Shown here: positions 20,486-28,905 of the stretch, in pieces
Layout: the number at the start of each line of letters is the position of its first letter
How positions within the stretch are numbered: position 1 is the stretch's first letter
DNA from: Tolypothrix sp. PCC 7910
GTDB taxonomy: Bacteria; Cyanobacteriota; Cyanobacteriia; Cyanobacteriales; Nostocaceae
Length of the DNA stretch: 64,000 bases
Assembly: GCF_011769525.1 (NCBI RefSeq)
Contig: NZ_CP050440.1
Span: 4,527,501 to 4,591,500, forward strand
Direction: 5' to 3'
Notes under the pieces: model-generated
What the model saw: only the letters and a program-made list of their open reading frames with translations
The model's database searches: none
Told to the model about the DNA's origin: nothing
Made by a program: the position numbers and the translations under genes

Positions 20486-21247
20486 TCACGGAGTTTGCCC
20501 ATCCAAGTTGAACAAGTTGAGATCTGGGCCGACTTCCCATATACCTTCAATTTCTGGTAATTGATGTATTTGTCCAGAGGTACTGAACTGCGCCGCATCT
20601 GCCAAATTCCAACAATGCGATCGCACAAAACCCCTGTCACCTTGCAATACATTCAACAACTGCGGGAAATTGTGTAAACCTGATGTACTCAGCCAACGCC
20701 TTAGCGGGGTTACATTGCGCGCCTCAGTTGTCCGTAACTTGATGGCTTGAAAGAGCTTACCACGCTCTCCCACCAACCACTCACGCGCTAAAACTGGCCC
20801 TGGTGAATCAATCTGCATCAACAAAACCAGTCCCAGCATAACTGGACTTAGCACAACTAGCAACACAAAAGCTAAAACCCAATCAAAAAGCTGCTTCCAT
20901 CGTCTGACAATAGGGTGAGCTTTTTTTAGCCGTTGATTCCCAGAGGGTAAGCGCAGAAAAATTGGCTTATTAGCTGCCTCACAAGCTTCCGCCCAAAACT
21001 GCAATAAATCCTCACTTAGCTTGGCATCAATGCTCACCAACTTCACTGGGGAATGTTTTAAACACTCTATCAACCATTTTTTGTCATCCACAGAAGGTAG
21101 ATATGGCTGTTTGATATATTTAGGAGATTTGACCAACAACTGACCCCGCCGCCACAAGAGTGTACAGTATGGAGAGTTTGGATTTGCTTGGTGTTGCTCA
21201 GTTAGCTTGTAGGGATTCTGTAGAGATGGAATTATTGAGATAGTCAT
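20486..21247 (-). CDS. hepC: HepC, initiating sugar (polyprenyl-phosphate) transferase
   Basis: A 253-residue bacterial sugar transferase of the WcaJ/PglC type. A poorly conserved N-terminal part (1-118) is followed by a basic segment (RRWKQLFDW), a membrane helix (about 128-148, with the SP-containing bend of the family), then SPGPVLAREWLVGERGKLF, KLRT, and LRRWLSTSGLHNFPQLLNVL with G-D-R downstream. It would move a sugar-1-phosphate to a lipid carrier at the inner face of the membrane, starting each repeat unit. Usual motifs differ slightly (family KLRTM and DELPQ; here KLRTTE and HNFPQ), as in a specialised member. Its place directly before hepA matches HepC of Anabaena PCC 7120. Confidence 0.9.
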   Translation of the reverse strand: MTISIIPSLQNPYKLTEQHQANPNSPYCTLLWRRGQLLVKSPKYIKQPYLPSVDDKKWLIECLKHSPVKLVSIDAKLSEDLLQFWAEACEAANKPIFLRLPSGNQRLKKAHPIVRRWKQLFDWVLAFVLLVVLSPVMLGLVLLMQIDSPGPVLAREWLVGERGKLFQAIKLRTTEARNVTPLRRWLSTSGLHNFPQLLNVLQGDRGFVRSHCWNLADAAQFSTSGQIHQLPEIEGIWEVGPDLNLFNLDGQTP

Positions 21248-21310
21248 AGGTCACGTTGCTTCGCTCCGAATTAAAAATTCGTCTTCTCCCAAAGGGAGAG
21301 GCTACGCTAA

Positions 21311-21419
21311 GGAAAGTTTGCAAGGGCGGGGGGAACCCCCCTTCGGGTTCGCCAGTTCCCTACGGAGGGAAACCCGCCTGAGGACTGGACTCACCGCACG
21401 CAACTTTCCGCAAAATTCA
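21311..21419 (-). mobile_element. Dispersed repeat with GGAAAGTT ends, copy 1
   Basis: A 109-bp GC-rich segment starting GGAAAGTTTGC and ending GCACGCAACTTTCC, so the ends are inverted repeats. A second copy with the same ends in reversed orientation lies at 50368-50467. The interior holds G- and C-runs and hairpins. No coding capacity. Confidence 0.75.
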
Positions 21420-21902
21420 AAATTACAATCCTCATAAATCAATTGAGGAGTTGTATTCTTTTGTGCTTCGGTAATGAGGTGTGTAGAGAAGTAGATTATT
21501 GCCCTGATATCAAAGTGCTGATCAAAATTCTTTGCTGAAATTTATCTGATTTTAGAGGTGAGAATAGAGAATTTTACTCTCACCAACTTAATGATGCGAT
21601 TAATCTATCAAAATCAGTCTCAGCCTACTTTTTAGCTATTTTGAAATGGCTGTGATATCTAGGATAGAAGACACTTTCAGAATAAATCTTCTTCAGAGAA
21701 ATTCTTTATGCATTCTTGATAAAGTATTTACTTTTTTCAGAAAATTATCAAGTTTTTGTGAATTAGAGAATAGTTTTCATGAGAAATTTCCTCAAATATT
21801 AAGGCACAACAATGTTGTGCCTTAAAATCTGCTGAGACTGCAGCTAATGAACAACGCCTATAGTGGTACTAGATGAATACACCACTCTAGCCAATACTGG
21901 TC

Positions 21903-22017
21903 GGTTAAGGGGAAAAAGGGGAATGGGAAAAGGGAAAGAAAAAACCTTGAACCCTTAACCTTTAACCTTTTCCCCAAAACCAATTTTGAGTTCAAAACGC
22001 TTAACCAAGTAGTATTG
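21903..22017 (-). mobile_element. Small non-autonomous repeat, copy 2 (inverted)
   Basis: A 115-bp inverted copy of the element at 15286-15416, with the same AATACT / AGTATT ends. It is flanked on both sides by the perfect 11-bp direct repeat CCACTCTAGCC (21892-21902 and 22018-22028), directly abutting the element. This is strong evidence for insertion with target duplication. Confidence 0.85.
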
Positions 22018-22123
22018 CCACTCTAGCCCCTAAACAGCCTAAATAAACTACTCATTGAAAATCGATGAAACGCTAAAGCTGTATCCATTTTGAATTTTGA
22101 ATTTTGAATTCCGCGCAGCGGTA

Positions 22124-24412
22124 TTAGCCTCTTTCCCTACGAGAACCTGTTTCACTCAAACGAGAAGAGCTGTACTTTTCCACAGCTTGTTGCAGTGCAA
22201 ATCGTTGTGGTTTTGTATATGGTACGTATGTGCTGTCAGCGTTGGAGGCTCCATTCGCTACTACTCCAATCAGGTTTAACTTGCTTAACATAGCTGTAGC
22301 TTGAGCCATTTGGCTGCGAGTTACTCTACCAATACTCGCCAACATCACAACACTACGGCAAGATGATGCTGTCAACATCGCATCCACCAAACCTAGAACT
22401 GGAGAACCATCCACAAGTACCAAATCGTAGTTCTCTTCAAACGTTGCCATCAATTGTGTCATCCGTGGCGAACTCAACAAATTAGCCGCGTCAGTAGGTA
22501 TTGGCCCAGCCGTCAAAATATCAATATAGGATGAGCCAGCGTATTGAATACTCATTTGGTTGGGTACAGAGCCTTCACTTGTGAGGAGAGTGGAAAGTCC
22601 CTGATCATTAGGAAGATTGAGTTGATTGTGTAGACTTGGTTCCCGTAAATTGGCATCAATCAAGAGTACCTTTTTATGTAACCGAGCCGCACTCATTGCC
22701 AAACCTAATGCCAAAGCGGACTTACCCTCATCGGGTAAAGCCGAGGTAATCATCAAAGATTTCAAATTGGTAACAGTATTGAGCAGTTCAATATTTTTAT
22801 AAATTAGGTCTAGTGATTCCCAACTTGGAGGAGACTGTAATACTTGAACTGTCCAAGGTGCAAGCTCTTCTGGTTTACCAAAAGGCAACTTGATCATTGA
22901 GTCTCTTGGTTTAGCAGCCGGTAATTTGGGAGTAATACCCAACAAGGGTAGAGCCGCGTGCTTCTCCAACTCAGCAGTGGTATGAACAGCATCATCAGAG
23001 GCTTCTCGCACAAAGGTAGCAATACCGCCCAACATTAAGCCAACTACAGCACCCAACAACAAGTTCTGCTGCAGATTGGGGCCCATTAATGTACCCCTTT
23101 GGGGTTCTTCAACTACCTCCCAGTTAAATCCGCCTTTAGAAAGTTCCTGACGCAATTGTTGTTCTGCTCTCAACAACTGCTCTAACCTTTCACGACTAAA
23201 TTGCAGTTGCGGTAATATGCGATTGTAATAAGCCAACAAAGGCGGAAAGCGTTTGAGTTGGAAACGCAAGTCATTCTCTTTCTGAGCCAAAGTTTGATCC
23301 CGAGCTGCTAAAGAAACAATATTTGTCTGTGTTTCTACTAGCTGACCTGCAAGATTAAGGTCAATTTGCCCGAGTTGTCCTTGTTCTAGGAGATTTCCAC
23401 TATCTGCAACAGAACTAGCAGGTAAGCCGCCTAAAGTTCTGCTCACCTCTTGTTGCAATAATTCCTTCTGTCCTTCTAGTTGTGCTTGCAACTTTTGCAC
23501 GCTAGGAGTCTCATCCGTGAAGCGCAAGCGTTCTTGTGATAGCGCCAGTTCTGTTTTTTGAATCTCGTTGAGCAAACCTTGATAGCGAGTAGATTGGCTC
23601 AAACGAGAAGAAACTAAAGCATTTTGTGGTGAACGATTAAGTTGCGCTTGCAAAGATTGTTGACGCGCCAAAGCTTCTTGATACTGAGAACGGGTGGTGC
23701 GTCGTTCTTCTTCAAGTTTGTTCAAAGCGTCTTCTAATGCTTTCGCTTGTGTTTCCGGATCGATTAAATTCTGAGTTCTGCGAAATCTTTGCAGATTAGT
23801 TTCAGAAGCGTTGACTTCATCACTAGCTTTTTTTAACTGTTCTCTAATAACTTGCAGCCCTTTCTGTAATCGGGAATCCTGCTGCTGCTTGTTATATTCC
23901 AAATACACCTGACGAATCGCGCTCAGAACTTTTTGGGTTTTTTCTGCATCGCGATCGCTATATTCAACCTGGAAAATTTTAGTCAAGACATTATCTTCTT
24001 TGGTCTTAATTTGATTCAAAACCAAGGCAGCCTTGACATCATCAACAGTTAATTCTGGATAGTCTTGCTGAACTTTATCAACTGCTTTTTGCAACAGCCC
24101 AGAACTCTTCATGATGTTTAGCTGGGTTGCTGTATCTATTTCAATTGTAGGTTCGGTAAATTGATTTTCTGGTGTTACTGTTCCTTGTTTTACTTGATAA
24201 TTGGGTTCTACCAACAGTTGCATAGAACTTTTGTAGGTAGGCTTAGTCTTAGTAGTGATAAAACCTGCAAAAGTAACTGAAGTAAAAAATACAAGTACAA
24301 ACCAGGGAAATCGACGTACCATTACGGATAACATCTGTCCGTAACCGACTTCATTTTCGGGAGGCGGATTTGGATTGGGATTGAAACTCGGATTAAGACT
24401 AGTTTGAACCAC
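22124..24412 (-). CDS. Wzc-type polysaccharide co-polymerase / BY tyrosine kinase
   Basis: A 762-residue inner-membrane protein. The Wzz domain has a first membrane helix at about 37-55 and a long periplasmic coiled coil (about 150-430, rich in Q, E, K, R). A second helix (LLLGAVVGLMLGGIATF) leads to a cytoplasmic P-loop kinase: Walker A-like TSALPDEGKSA (556-566), Walker A' VLLIDAN (582-588) and Walker B LVLVDGS (664-670). The tail has only a few tyrosines (TYVPY, KY) rather than a dense cluster. It would set chain length and control export. It starts at a GTG at 24412, with a TAAGGA ribosome-binding site that overlaps the stop of the preceding gene, so translation is probably coupled. Confidence 0.92.
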   Translation of the reverse strand: MVQTSLNPSFNPNPNPPPENEVGYGQMLSVMVRRFPWFVLVFFTSVTFAGFITTKTKPTYKSSMQLLVEPNYQVKQGTVTPENQFTEPTIEIDTATQLNIMKSSGLLQKAVDKVQQDYPELTVDDVKAALVLNQIKTKEDNVLTKIFQVEYSDRDAEKTQKVLSAIRQVYLEYNKQQQDSRLQKGLQVIREQLKKASDEVNASETNLQRFRRTQNLIDPETQAKALEDALNKLEEERRTTRSQYQEALARQQSLQAQLNRSPQNALVSSRLSQSTRYQGLLNEIQKTELALSQERLRFTDETPSVQKLQAQLEGQKELLQQEVSRTLGGLPASSVADSGNLLEQGQLGQIDLNLAGQLVETQTNIVSLAARDQTLAQKENDLRFQLKRFPPLLAYYNRILPQLQFSRERLEQLLRAEQQLRQELSKGGFNWEVVEEPQRGTLMGPNLQQNLLLGAVVGLMLGGIATFVREASDDAVHTTAELEKHAALPLLGITPKLPAAKPRDSMIKLPFGKPEELAPWTVQVLQSPPSWESLDLIYKNIELLNTVTNLKSLMITSALPDEGKSALALGLAMSAARLHKKVLLIDANLREPSLHNQLNLPNDQGLSTLLTSEGSVPNQMSIQYAGSSYIDILTAGPIPTDAANLLSSPRMTQLMATFEENYDLVLVDGSPVLGLVDAMLTASSCRSVVMLASIGRVTRSQMAQATAMLSKLNLIGVVANGASNADSTYVPYTKPQRFALQQAVEKYSSSRLSETGSRRERG

Positions 24413-24420
24413 TTTTATTA

Positions 24421-24426
24421 TCCTTA
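24421..24426 (-). promoter_or_regulatory. Ribosome-binding site overlapping the upstream stop codon
   Basis: TAAGGA on the minus strand: its TAA is the stop of the GT4 gene, and AGGA lies 8 bases before the GTG start of the Wzc-type gene. This supports the GTG start and translational coupling. Confidence 0.75.
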
Positions 24427-25533
24427 ACCTAACAAATTACTTGATTGATGCACTCTCCAAGCTTGGTCAATAATTTTTTCGACTTTACTAAAGAAGGCTG
24501 TTTCTGAAAAATTTGTCACTGCATGATTGCGGATGTTTTGGTAATTCCAATTTATTTCGCCAGCTTCTAGTAATGCGGTTTGTAAAGATTCTGGTGTTTG
24601 TCTCTTAAAAAAGACTCCTGTTTTTCTGGGAACTTGAGTATCTAAAACACCACCTGCGCCATAAGCAATCACTGGAGTACCGCTAGCATTAGCCTCCACT
24701 GGAACCAATCCATAATCTTCTAAAGCTGCAACTATCACAGACTTAGCTTTAGAAAATAAGTCTTTACGTTTGGCATCGCTGACGTGACCTAAGAACTCAA
24801 TATTATCCAAAGCTTTGGATTTTAACCGCTGTTGTTCTGGCCCATCCCCTGAAATTAATAAACGCCACCCTAGCCAATTAAAAGCTTCAATTATTATATC
24901 TAACCGTTTATAACTGATCATCCTCGCTGATGCCAAATAATAATCTTCTTTGTTCTCGGAGAAAACAAAGTTACTGGTATCAATGGGATAATTAATCACA
25001 AGAGCTTGCTTTTTATAAATATCCTGAATGCGGCGAGCCACAATACTGGAATTAGCAATATATAAATCGGGTTCCTGTGCATATTCCAAATCTACCTTTC
25101 TCATAAATTGGAATACTTTTTCCAGCAATGGTGAAAAATAGCGATAATCACCGTATTCCCGTAAATAAGTTTCTGTATCCCATAAGAAACGGGTGACATT
25201 ATGACAAAAACAAACGTGTAGCGCCTGGGGTTTTTTTCTAACTGCTTTGGCAAAGCTCGTACTACTACTGATAATTAAGTCGTAGTCTTGTAAATTTAAA
25301 GCGCGAAAAGCAGAAAAATAAAAAGGAGCCATCAAGCGAAAATTTTTTACTGCACCCGGAATTTTCTGTAAAAAAGTTGTATTGACTACACGATCGCTTA
25401 AATCTATAGTTTTTTGATGGTTGTAAACAGAGGTGTAAATATGGGCTTCGGGGTAGCGCTTACAAAGCAATTCAAACACGCGCTCTGCTCCACCGCGCTG
25501 GGTTAAGTAATCATGGACTAGAGCAATTTTCAT
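24424..25533 (-). CDS. GT4-family glycosyltransferase (HEP island)
   Basis: A 369-residue GT-B glycosyltransferase. It opens with MKIALVHDYLTQRGGAERVF, the usual acceptor-loop start (GGAE). The second domain has YLASARMISYKRLDIIIEAF and the donor motif ALEDYGLVPVEANASGTPVIAYG with the paired glutamates. It resembles the mannosyltransferase-like enzymes common in exopolysaccharide clusters, but the sugar cannot be fixed from sequence. Eleven bases separate it from the Wzc-type gene and its stop is part of that gene's ribosome-binding site, so the two form a tight operon pair. It acts in the cytoplasm on the lipid-linked intermediate. Confidence 0.9.
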   Translation of the reverse strand: MKIALVHDYLTQRGGAERVFELLCKRYPEAHIYTSVYNHQKTIDLSDRVVNTTFLQKIPGAVKNFRLMAPFYFSAFRALNLQDYDLIISSSTSFAKAVRKKPQALHVCFCHNVTRFLWDTETYLREYGDYRYFSPLLEKVFQFMRKVDLEYAQEPDLYIANSSIVARRIQDIYKKQALVINYPIDTSNFVFSENKEDYYLASARMISYKRLDIIIEAFNWLGWRLLISGDGPEQQRLKSKALDNIEFLGHVSDAKRKDLFSKAKSVIVAALEDYGLVPVEANASGTPVIAYGAGGVLDTQVPRKTGVFFKRQTPESLQTALLEAGEINWNYQNIRNHAVTNFSETAFFSKVEKIIDQAWRVHQSSNLLG

Positions 25534-25907
25534 TAGTTACATCTCCAGTTTCTCTAAGGTTTGCTTGAATACTTCCCAGCAAGTAATAGTAATTCGTAAT
25601 TCGTAATTCGTAATTTGTAATTTGTAATTAAGAGGATGTTTTAAAAGTATTTAACTGATAAATCCAATCTTTGAAGGGCTATTAGCAGTAAATAAGTGCT
25701 TAAATTCACAGCAAGCTACTTTTAAAACAACCTCTAAGAGCTTTATTATTTGTAATATCAGAAAATTGAGTTGAAATCAAACAGGCTTCCACCAGCACCT
25801 TGAAAATAGGATGCTAAGGACGCTAAGAGTAGCAGAAAAAGATGTTGGTATGTAGCCAGAAATTTAGTAGTAAAAGCTATGAATAAATTCCTGACTACGA
25901 AATTAAT
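25534..25907. other. Intergenic region with tandem repeat and MITE-like element
   Basis: 374 bases in the middle of the HEP island. A (taattcg)/(taatttg) tandem repeat at 25590-25630 is followed directly by the inverted-repeat element at 25631-25735. No gene is seen. Confidence 0.65.
25631..25735. mobile_element. MITE-like element with 19-bp inverted ends
   Basis: A 105-bp segment whose ends AGAGGATGTTTTAAAAGTA and TACTTTTAAAACAACCTCT are inverted repeats differing at one position. If the ends are taken as GAGG and CCTC, TAA lies directly on both sides, a possible 3-bp target duplication. There is no coding capacity, so it is probably a deletion derivative of an insertion sequence. Confidence 0.8.
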
Positions 25908-27221
25908 TTAACCTACAGCAACTAGAGCTTTTTCTGTAGCGAAATAAGCGTTTTGTTCGGCTCTTAATTGATCGCAAAGTCTACCTGCGGGTAATTCTAC
26001 ATCATCATAAGTTAGCACTTGATCCTTGGGAACATCGCGTTTGAGGCGACATCCTTCAGCTAATCCCATTGGTAAGAGGTTTTGCTGTTGCGCGATCGCA
26101 GAATTTTCGCATTGGCCGTAGGTCATGTAGTAGCCGATACCATCTAAGGTTTCTCCGGCTTTTAAATCAATTTTGGCGGTGGTGACTACATCTACTACCG
26201 GGCCAGCCAAGGGAGCCATCACAGCATCTTGGAAGAGAACTGCACGGGCTACCGAGAGAGGAACTTCAAAATGGCAAAGGTGGTAAGGAGTATAGAAGCT
26301 GTAAAGTGGGCCTTCACCTAGTTTGTACAAGTTGAGATAGTGGCGTTGTTTGGGGTCGTCGTGGGTTGCAAATACAAATACCCCCGGGCCTGGTTTAGCA
26401 CCAACGACATAATCAACAATACCGCCTAGTTCCTTAAGCTGGTCTACGTCATACATATTGGTCATTTCATCTACATGACCTGTAAAGTCATATCCCAGCA
26501 TTCCCCGTTTCGCAACCTTCATCCCGGTAGCGTTGGCGACGATCGCTTGCTCAAAGGAAATTTTGCTACCATCAGCAAAGCTAGTTACCATGTGGGCTTT
26601 TTGACCCCAACGCTTAGCAAAGGCTTCTTGAGTGGTGGGATTGCGATAGGGGTCTTGCAGTCCCTTGATGTTACCGCACAATAGGGGAGTCAAACCAATG
26701 CTCTTTACAAAGCGGTAGAGGTTCATTTCTACACCTGGCTGATCGCCATCGCAAGCGCTAAGAATTACGCCAGCTTTATCTGCATAGACTTTGAGGATAG
26801 GGCCAATAGTGCCATCGAGTTCAGCATTCATCATAATCACGTGTTTGTGATGTGCGATCGCACTCATGACGATATGTGCGCCAAATTCGACTGCACCGGT
26901 AACTTCAATTAAAGCCTCGATCCCATCAGCACGAGTCAGTAACTCTGCATCCTCTGTGACTGCATATTTACCCTGAGCGATCGCATCTTCCATATCGGTG
27001 ATATTGGTCACCACCTGAATATCTTCAATACCTGCCTCTAGATAAGCTCGCTTGGCTGCATCAATTTGGCGGTTGGAGATAGCAACTAACTCCATTCCTG
27101 GCACAGAATTAATAATTTGGTTAGCAATACCTCTACCCATAAAGCCTGCACCAATCATCCCCACTTTGATGGGTCTACCTAAAGCTGCGCGGGCTTCTAA
27201 AGCGCGGTCTATAATAATCAT
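25908..27221 (-). CDS. NAD(P)-dependent oxidoreductase with SAF domain (COG4091 type)
   Basis: A 437-residue protein. An N-terminal Rossmann domain has the dinucleotide-binding GMIGAGFMGRGIANQI (about 21-36), related to homoserine dehydrogenases. A middle region (GCNPYR-type residues LQDPYRNPTTQEAFAKRWGQ) and a C-terminal SAF-like domain (KIDLKAGETLDGIGYYMTYG onward) complete the COG4091 layout. The reaction is unknown. In this setting it probably oxidises or reduces a sugar or sugar-acid precursor rather than homoserine. An orthologue belongs to the HEP island in Anabaena PCC 7120. It is about 180 bases downstream of the RmlC-type gene on the same strand and likely co-transcribed. Confidence 0.85.
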   Translation of the reverse strand: MIIIDRALEARAALGRPIKVGMIGAGFMGRGIANQIINSVPGMELVAISNRQIDAAKRAYLEAGIEDIQVVTNITDMEDAIAQGKYAVTEDAELLTRADGIEALIEVTGAVEFGAHIVMSAIAHHKHVIMMNAELDGTIGPILKVYADKAGVILSACDGDQPGVEMNLYRFVKSIGLTPLLCGNIKGLQDPYRNPTTQEAFAKRWGQKAHMVTSFADGSKISFEQAIVANATGMKVAKRGMLGYDFTGHVDEMTNMYDVDQLKELGGIVDYVVGAKPGPGVFVFATHDDPKQRHYLNLYKLGEGPLYSFYTPYHLCHFEVPLSVARAVLFQDAVMAPLAGPVVDVVTTAKIDLKAGETLDGIGYYMTYGQCENSAIAQQQNLLPMGLAEGCRLKRDVPKDQVLTYDDVELPAGRLCDQLRAEQNAYFATEKALVAVG

Positions 27222-27399
27222 TTTGTAATTCCTACATACACAATAATTGTTAAAAATCTCTTCCTCTGTTCCCTAATCCCTACCTTTATTCCCTAGAACA
27301 ACGCGGCGTAAATCAAGCTACCATTTCAAACAGTCATCAGCTTTGATGTATTAACCTTTTGACTTTTGACTTTTAACTTTTGACTTCCGCGCAGCGGTA

Positions 27400-27966
27400 C
27401 TAGACTTTAGCCTCTACCTCTGCACCACCAATGGGCATCATGCTCAATAAAGGCCAATTTAAATCTTTATCAGAGATTTCTGTGACTTCTAAAGGCCATT
27501 CAATGTTAAAGAATGGGTCATCATAACGTAAACCACGCTCATAACCTGGTGTGTAAAATTCACCAACTTGATAGACCACCTCAGCATCATCTGTCAGCGC
27601 TTGATAGCCGTGGGCAAACAGTTCTGGTACATATAAAGCCCGGTGGTTATCGGCAGTCAGTTCCACACCAATATGAGACAAAAAGGTGGGAGAATCAGGA
27701 CGCATATCAATAATTACGTCATAGATAGCGCCTTTGGTACAGCGAATTAATTTAGTTTCGGCTGCTGGCGCTAATTGATAATGCATCCCGCGCAATGTCC
27801 CCTTTTTGTAGTTATAAGACACATTACATTGAGCAACTATAGATTTTAAGCCGTGGGTGACAAACTCCTGCGCGCAAAAAGAACGAGCAAAGAAACCACG
27901 GTTATCTTGCTTTTTTTCTAATTCAACAATAAATGCGTCTTTCAGTGAAGTTTTGATGAAAATCAT
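27400..27966 (-). CDS. rfbC: RmlC-type nucleotide-sugar 3,5-epimerase
   Basis: A 188-residue cupin of the dTDP-4-dehydrorhamnose 3,5-epimerase family, of normal length. Family residues are present: Arg59-Gly-Met-His62-Tyr-Gln (RGMHYQ), Lys72 in TKLIRCTKGA, Tyr132 in VVYQVGEFY, and a late SDKD that supplies the aspartate paired to the active-site histidine. An active epimerase is therefore expected. No rmlA, rmlB or rmlD lies nearby, and the cytidylyltransferase at the head of the island suggests a CDP- rather than dTDP-sugar substrate; this is inference. The gene ends next to the short palindrome CCGCGCAGCGG. Confidence 0.88.
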   Translation of the reverse strand: MIFIKTSLKDAFIVELEKKQDNRGFFARSFCAQEFVTHGLKSIVAQCNVSYNYKKGTLRGMHYQLAPAAETKLIRCTKGAIYDVIIDMRPDSPTFLSHIGVELTADNHRALYVPELFAHGYQALTDDAEVVYQVGEFYTPGYERGLRYDDPFFNIEWPLEVTEISDKDLNWPLLSMMPIGGAEVEAKV

Positions 27967-28035
27967 AATTTACCTCAGAATTAATTTTTATTTAGGAGTA
28001 AGTAACAAGCTAATTTGTAACAATTAGTTTGTTAC

Positions 28036-28875
28036 TTAAACGAGTTCTTGTGCAGAATTTAACTCCATTCTGGGATATCTATCATCCCAATATTGAGTAC
28101 AAAGCTCTGGTCTTTCAGGAGGATTAGCTGTGTAGCAGAAAAACAATGTTACTCGTTCTTCTGTACGTACAGTTCCATGATGTAAAACATTTTTGGTATC
28201 AGCAAAAATGACTGTACCTGCTGGCCCTTTACAAGATTTCCAAGCTGATTGAGGAATAACTTTTTTGACAATTTCATCATCAATCCCCATATAGCTTGAC
28301 TGCCAAAGCTTGTAGTAAAGCCAATAATATTGCCACCTGAATAAAGAAGTTAAAGAACGGGGAATATATTCAAAAGGCCCAGTTTTTTCATCTACATCTT
28401 TCAGAGAAAGAAAGATTTTGATAATCCGTCTGTCTTCCGCATCGCTGTGCCAAAGCAATGTGCCAAATTGATGGTCGCTAGGAAAATCTTTGCGTAAATG
28501 CACACCATGAAATTTAACAGGAAGGCCGATGTAATTTTCAATAATGTTGAGTAGCCGTTTTTCTGTAGCCCAAGCAGAGATTGCAGGAATATCTGTAACT
28601 GTATAAATCTGGGGCCACCTTTCGTCTAGCTCGTCGTTATTGGCTTTTTCCATCTGGGATAATTGATGATAAGCAGCCTGGAGTAATTTGGAAGTAGAAT
28701 TTAGCCCTAAATCAGACAGGGTTGTAGCATATACTCCATCCTTTTTGAGAGCCTTAAGAATAGCGCGATCGCATTCTGCTAATGATGGTAGATTTTTCCT
28801 ATGTTTCCATCTAGCTAAGGCACAAGCTAAGTCAGAATACAGCGCAGATACTTTGCGTTGAATAGTTTGCAACAT
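28036..28875 (-). CDS. Phytanoyl-CoA dioxygenase-type Fe(II)/2-oxoglutarate oxygenase
   Basis: A 279-residue protein of the PhyH family. The iron-binding facial triad is visible: His143-x-Asp145 in LLWHSDAEDRR and the distal His in NVLHHGTVRTEERVTLFF (232-233), followed by an arginine (241) suited to bind 2-oxoglutarate. The double-stranded beta-helix core covers about 120-250. It would hydroxylate or otherwise oxidise an organic substrate with 2-oxoglutarate and O2. In a polysaccharide cluster, a sugar, sugar nucleotide or lipid carrier is a likely substrate. It lies 30 bases after the GT2 gene and 69 before the RmlC gene, clearly in the operon. Confidence 0.88.
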   Translation of the reverse strand: MLQTIQRKVSALYSDLACALARWKHRKNLPSLAECDRAILKALKKDGVYATTLSDLGLNSTSKLLQAAYHQLSQMEKANNDELDERWPQIYTVTDIPAISAWATEKRLLNIIENYIGLPVKFHGVHLRKDFPSDHQFGTLLWHSDAEDRRIIKIFLSLKDVDEKTGPFEYIPRSLTSLFRWQYYWLYYKLWQSSYMGIDDEIVKKVIPQSAWKSCKGPAGTVIFADTKNVLHHGTVRTEERVTLFFCYTANPPERPELCTQYWDDRYPRMELNSAQELV

Positions 28876-28905
28876 GATAATAATCCTTGTTGATTTCAGA
28901 TTAAT

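Larger units (their letters stand above)
21248..22123. other. Intergenic region carrying two mobile repeats
   Basis: About 880 bases between the Wzc-type gene and hepC. It contains the element at 21311-21419 and the element at 21903-22017, plus AT-rich sequence. No gene is seen. It presumably contains the hepC promoter in 21248-21900. Confidence 0.65.

Noticed and set aside
25590-25630. taattcg tandem repeat considered as a CRISPR or origin iteron
   Set aside because: No spacers, unit too short, and the same type of repeat is common between genes in this genome.
27400-27966. Assignment of the RmlC-type gene to dTDP-rhamnose synthesis
   Set aside because: rmlA, rmlB and rmlD are absent here and the island starts with a cytidylyltransferase, so the substrate is left open.
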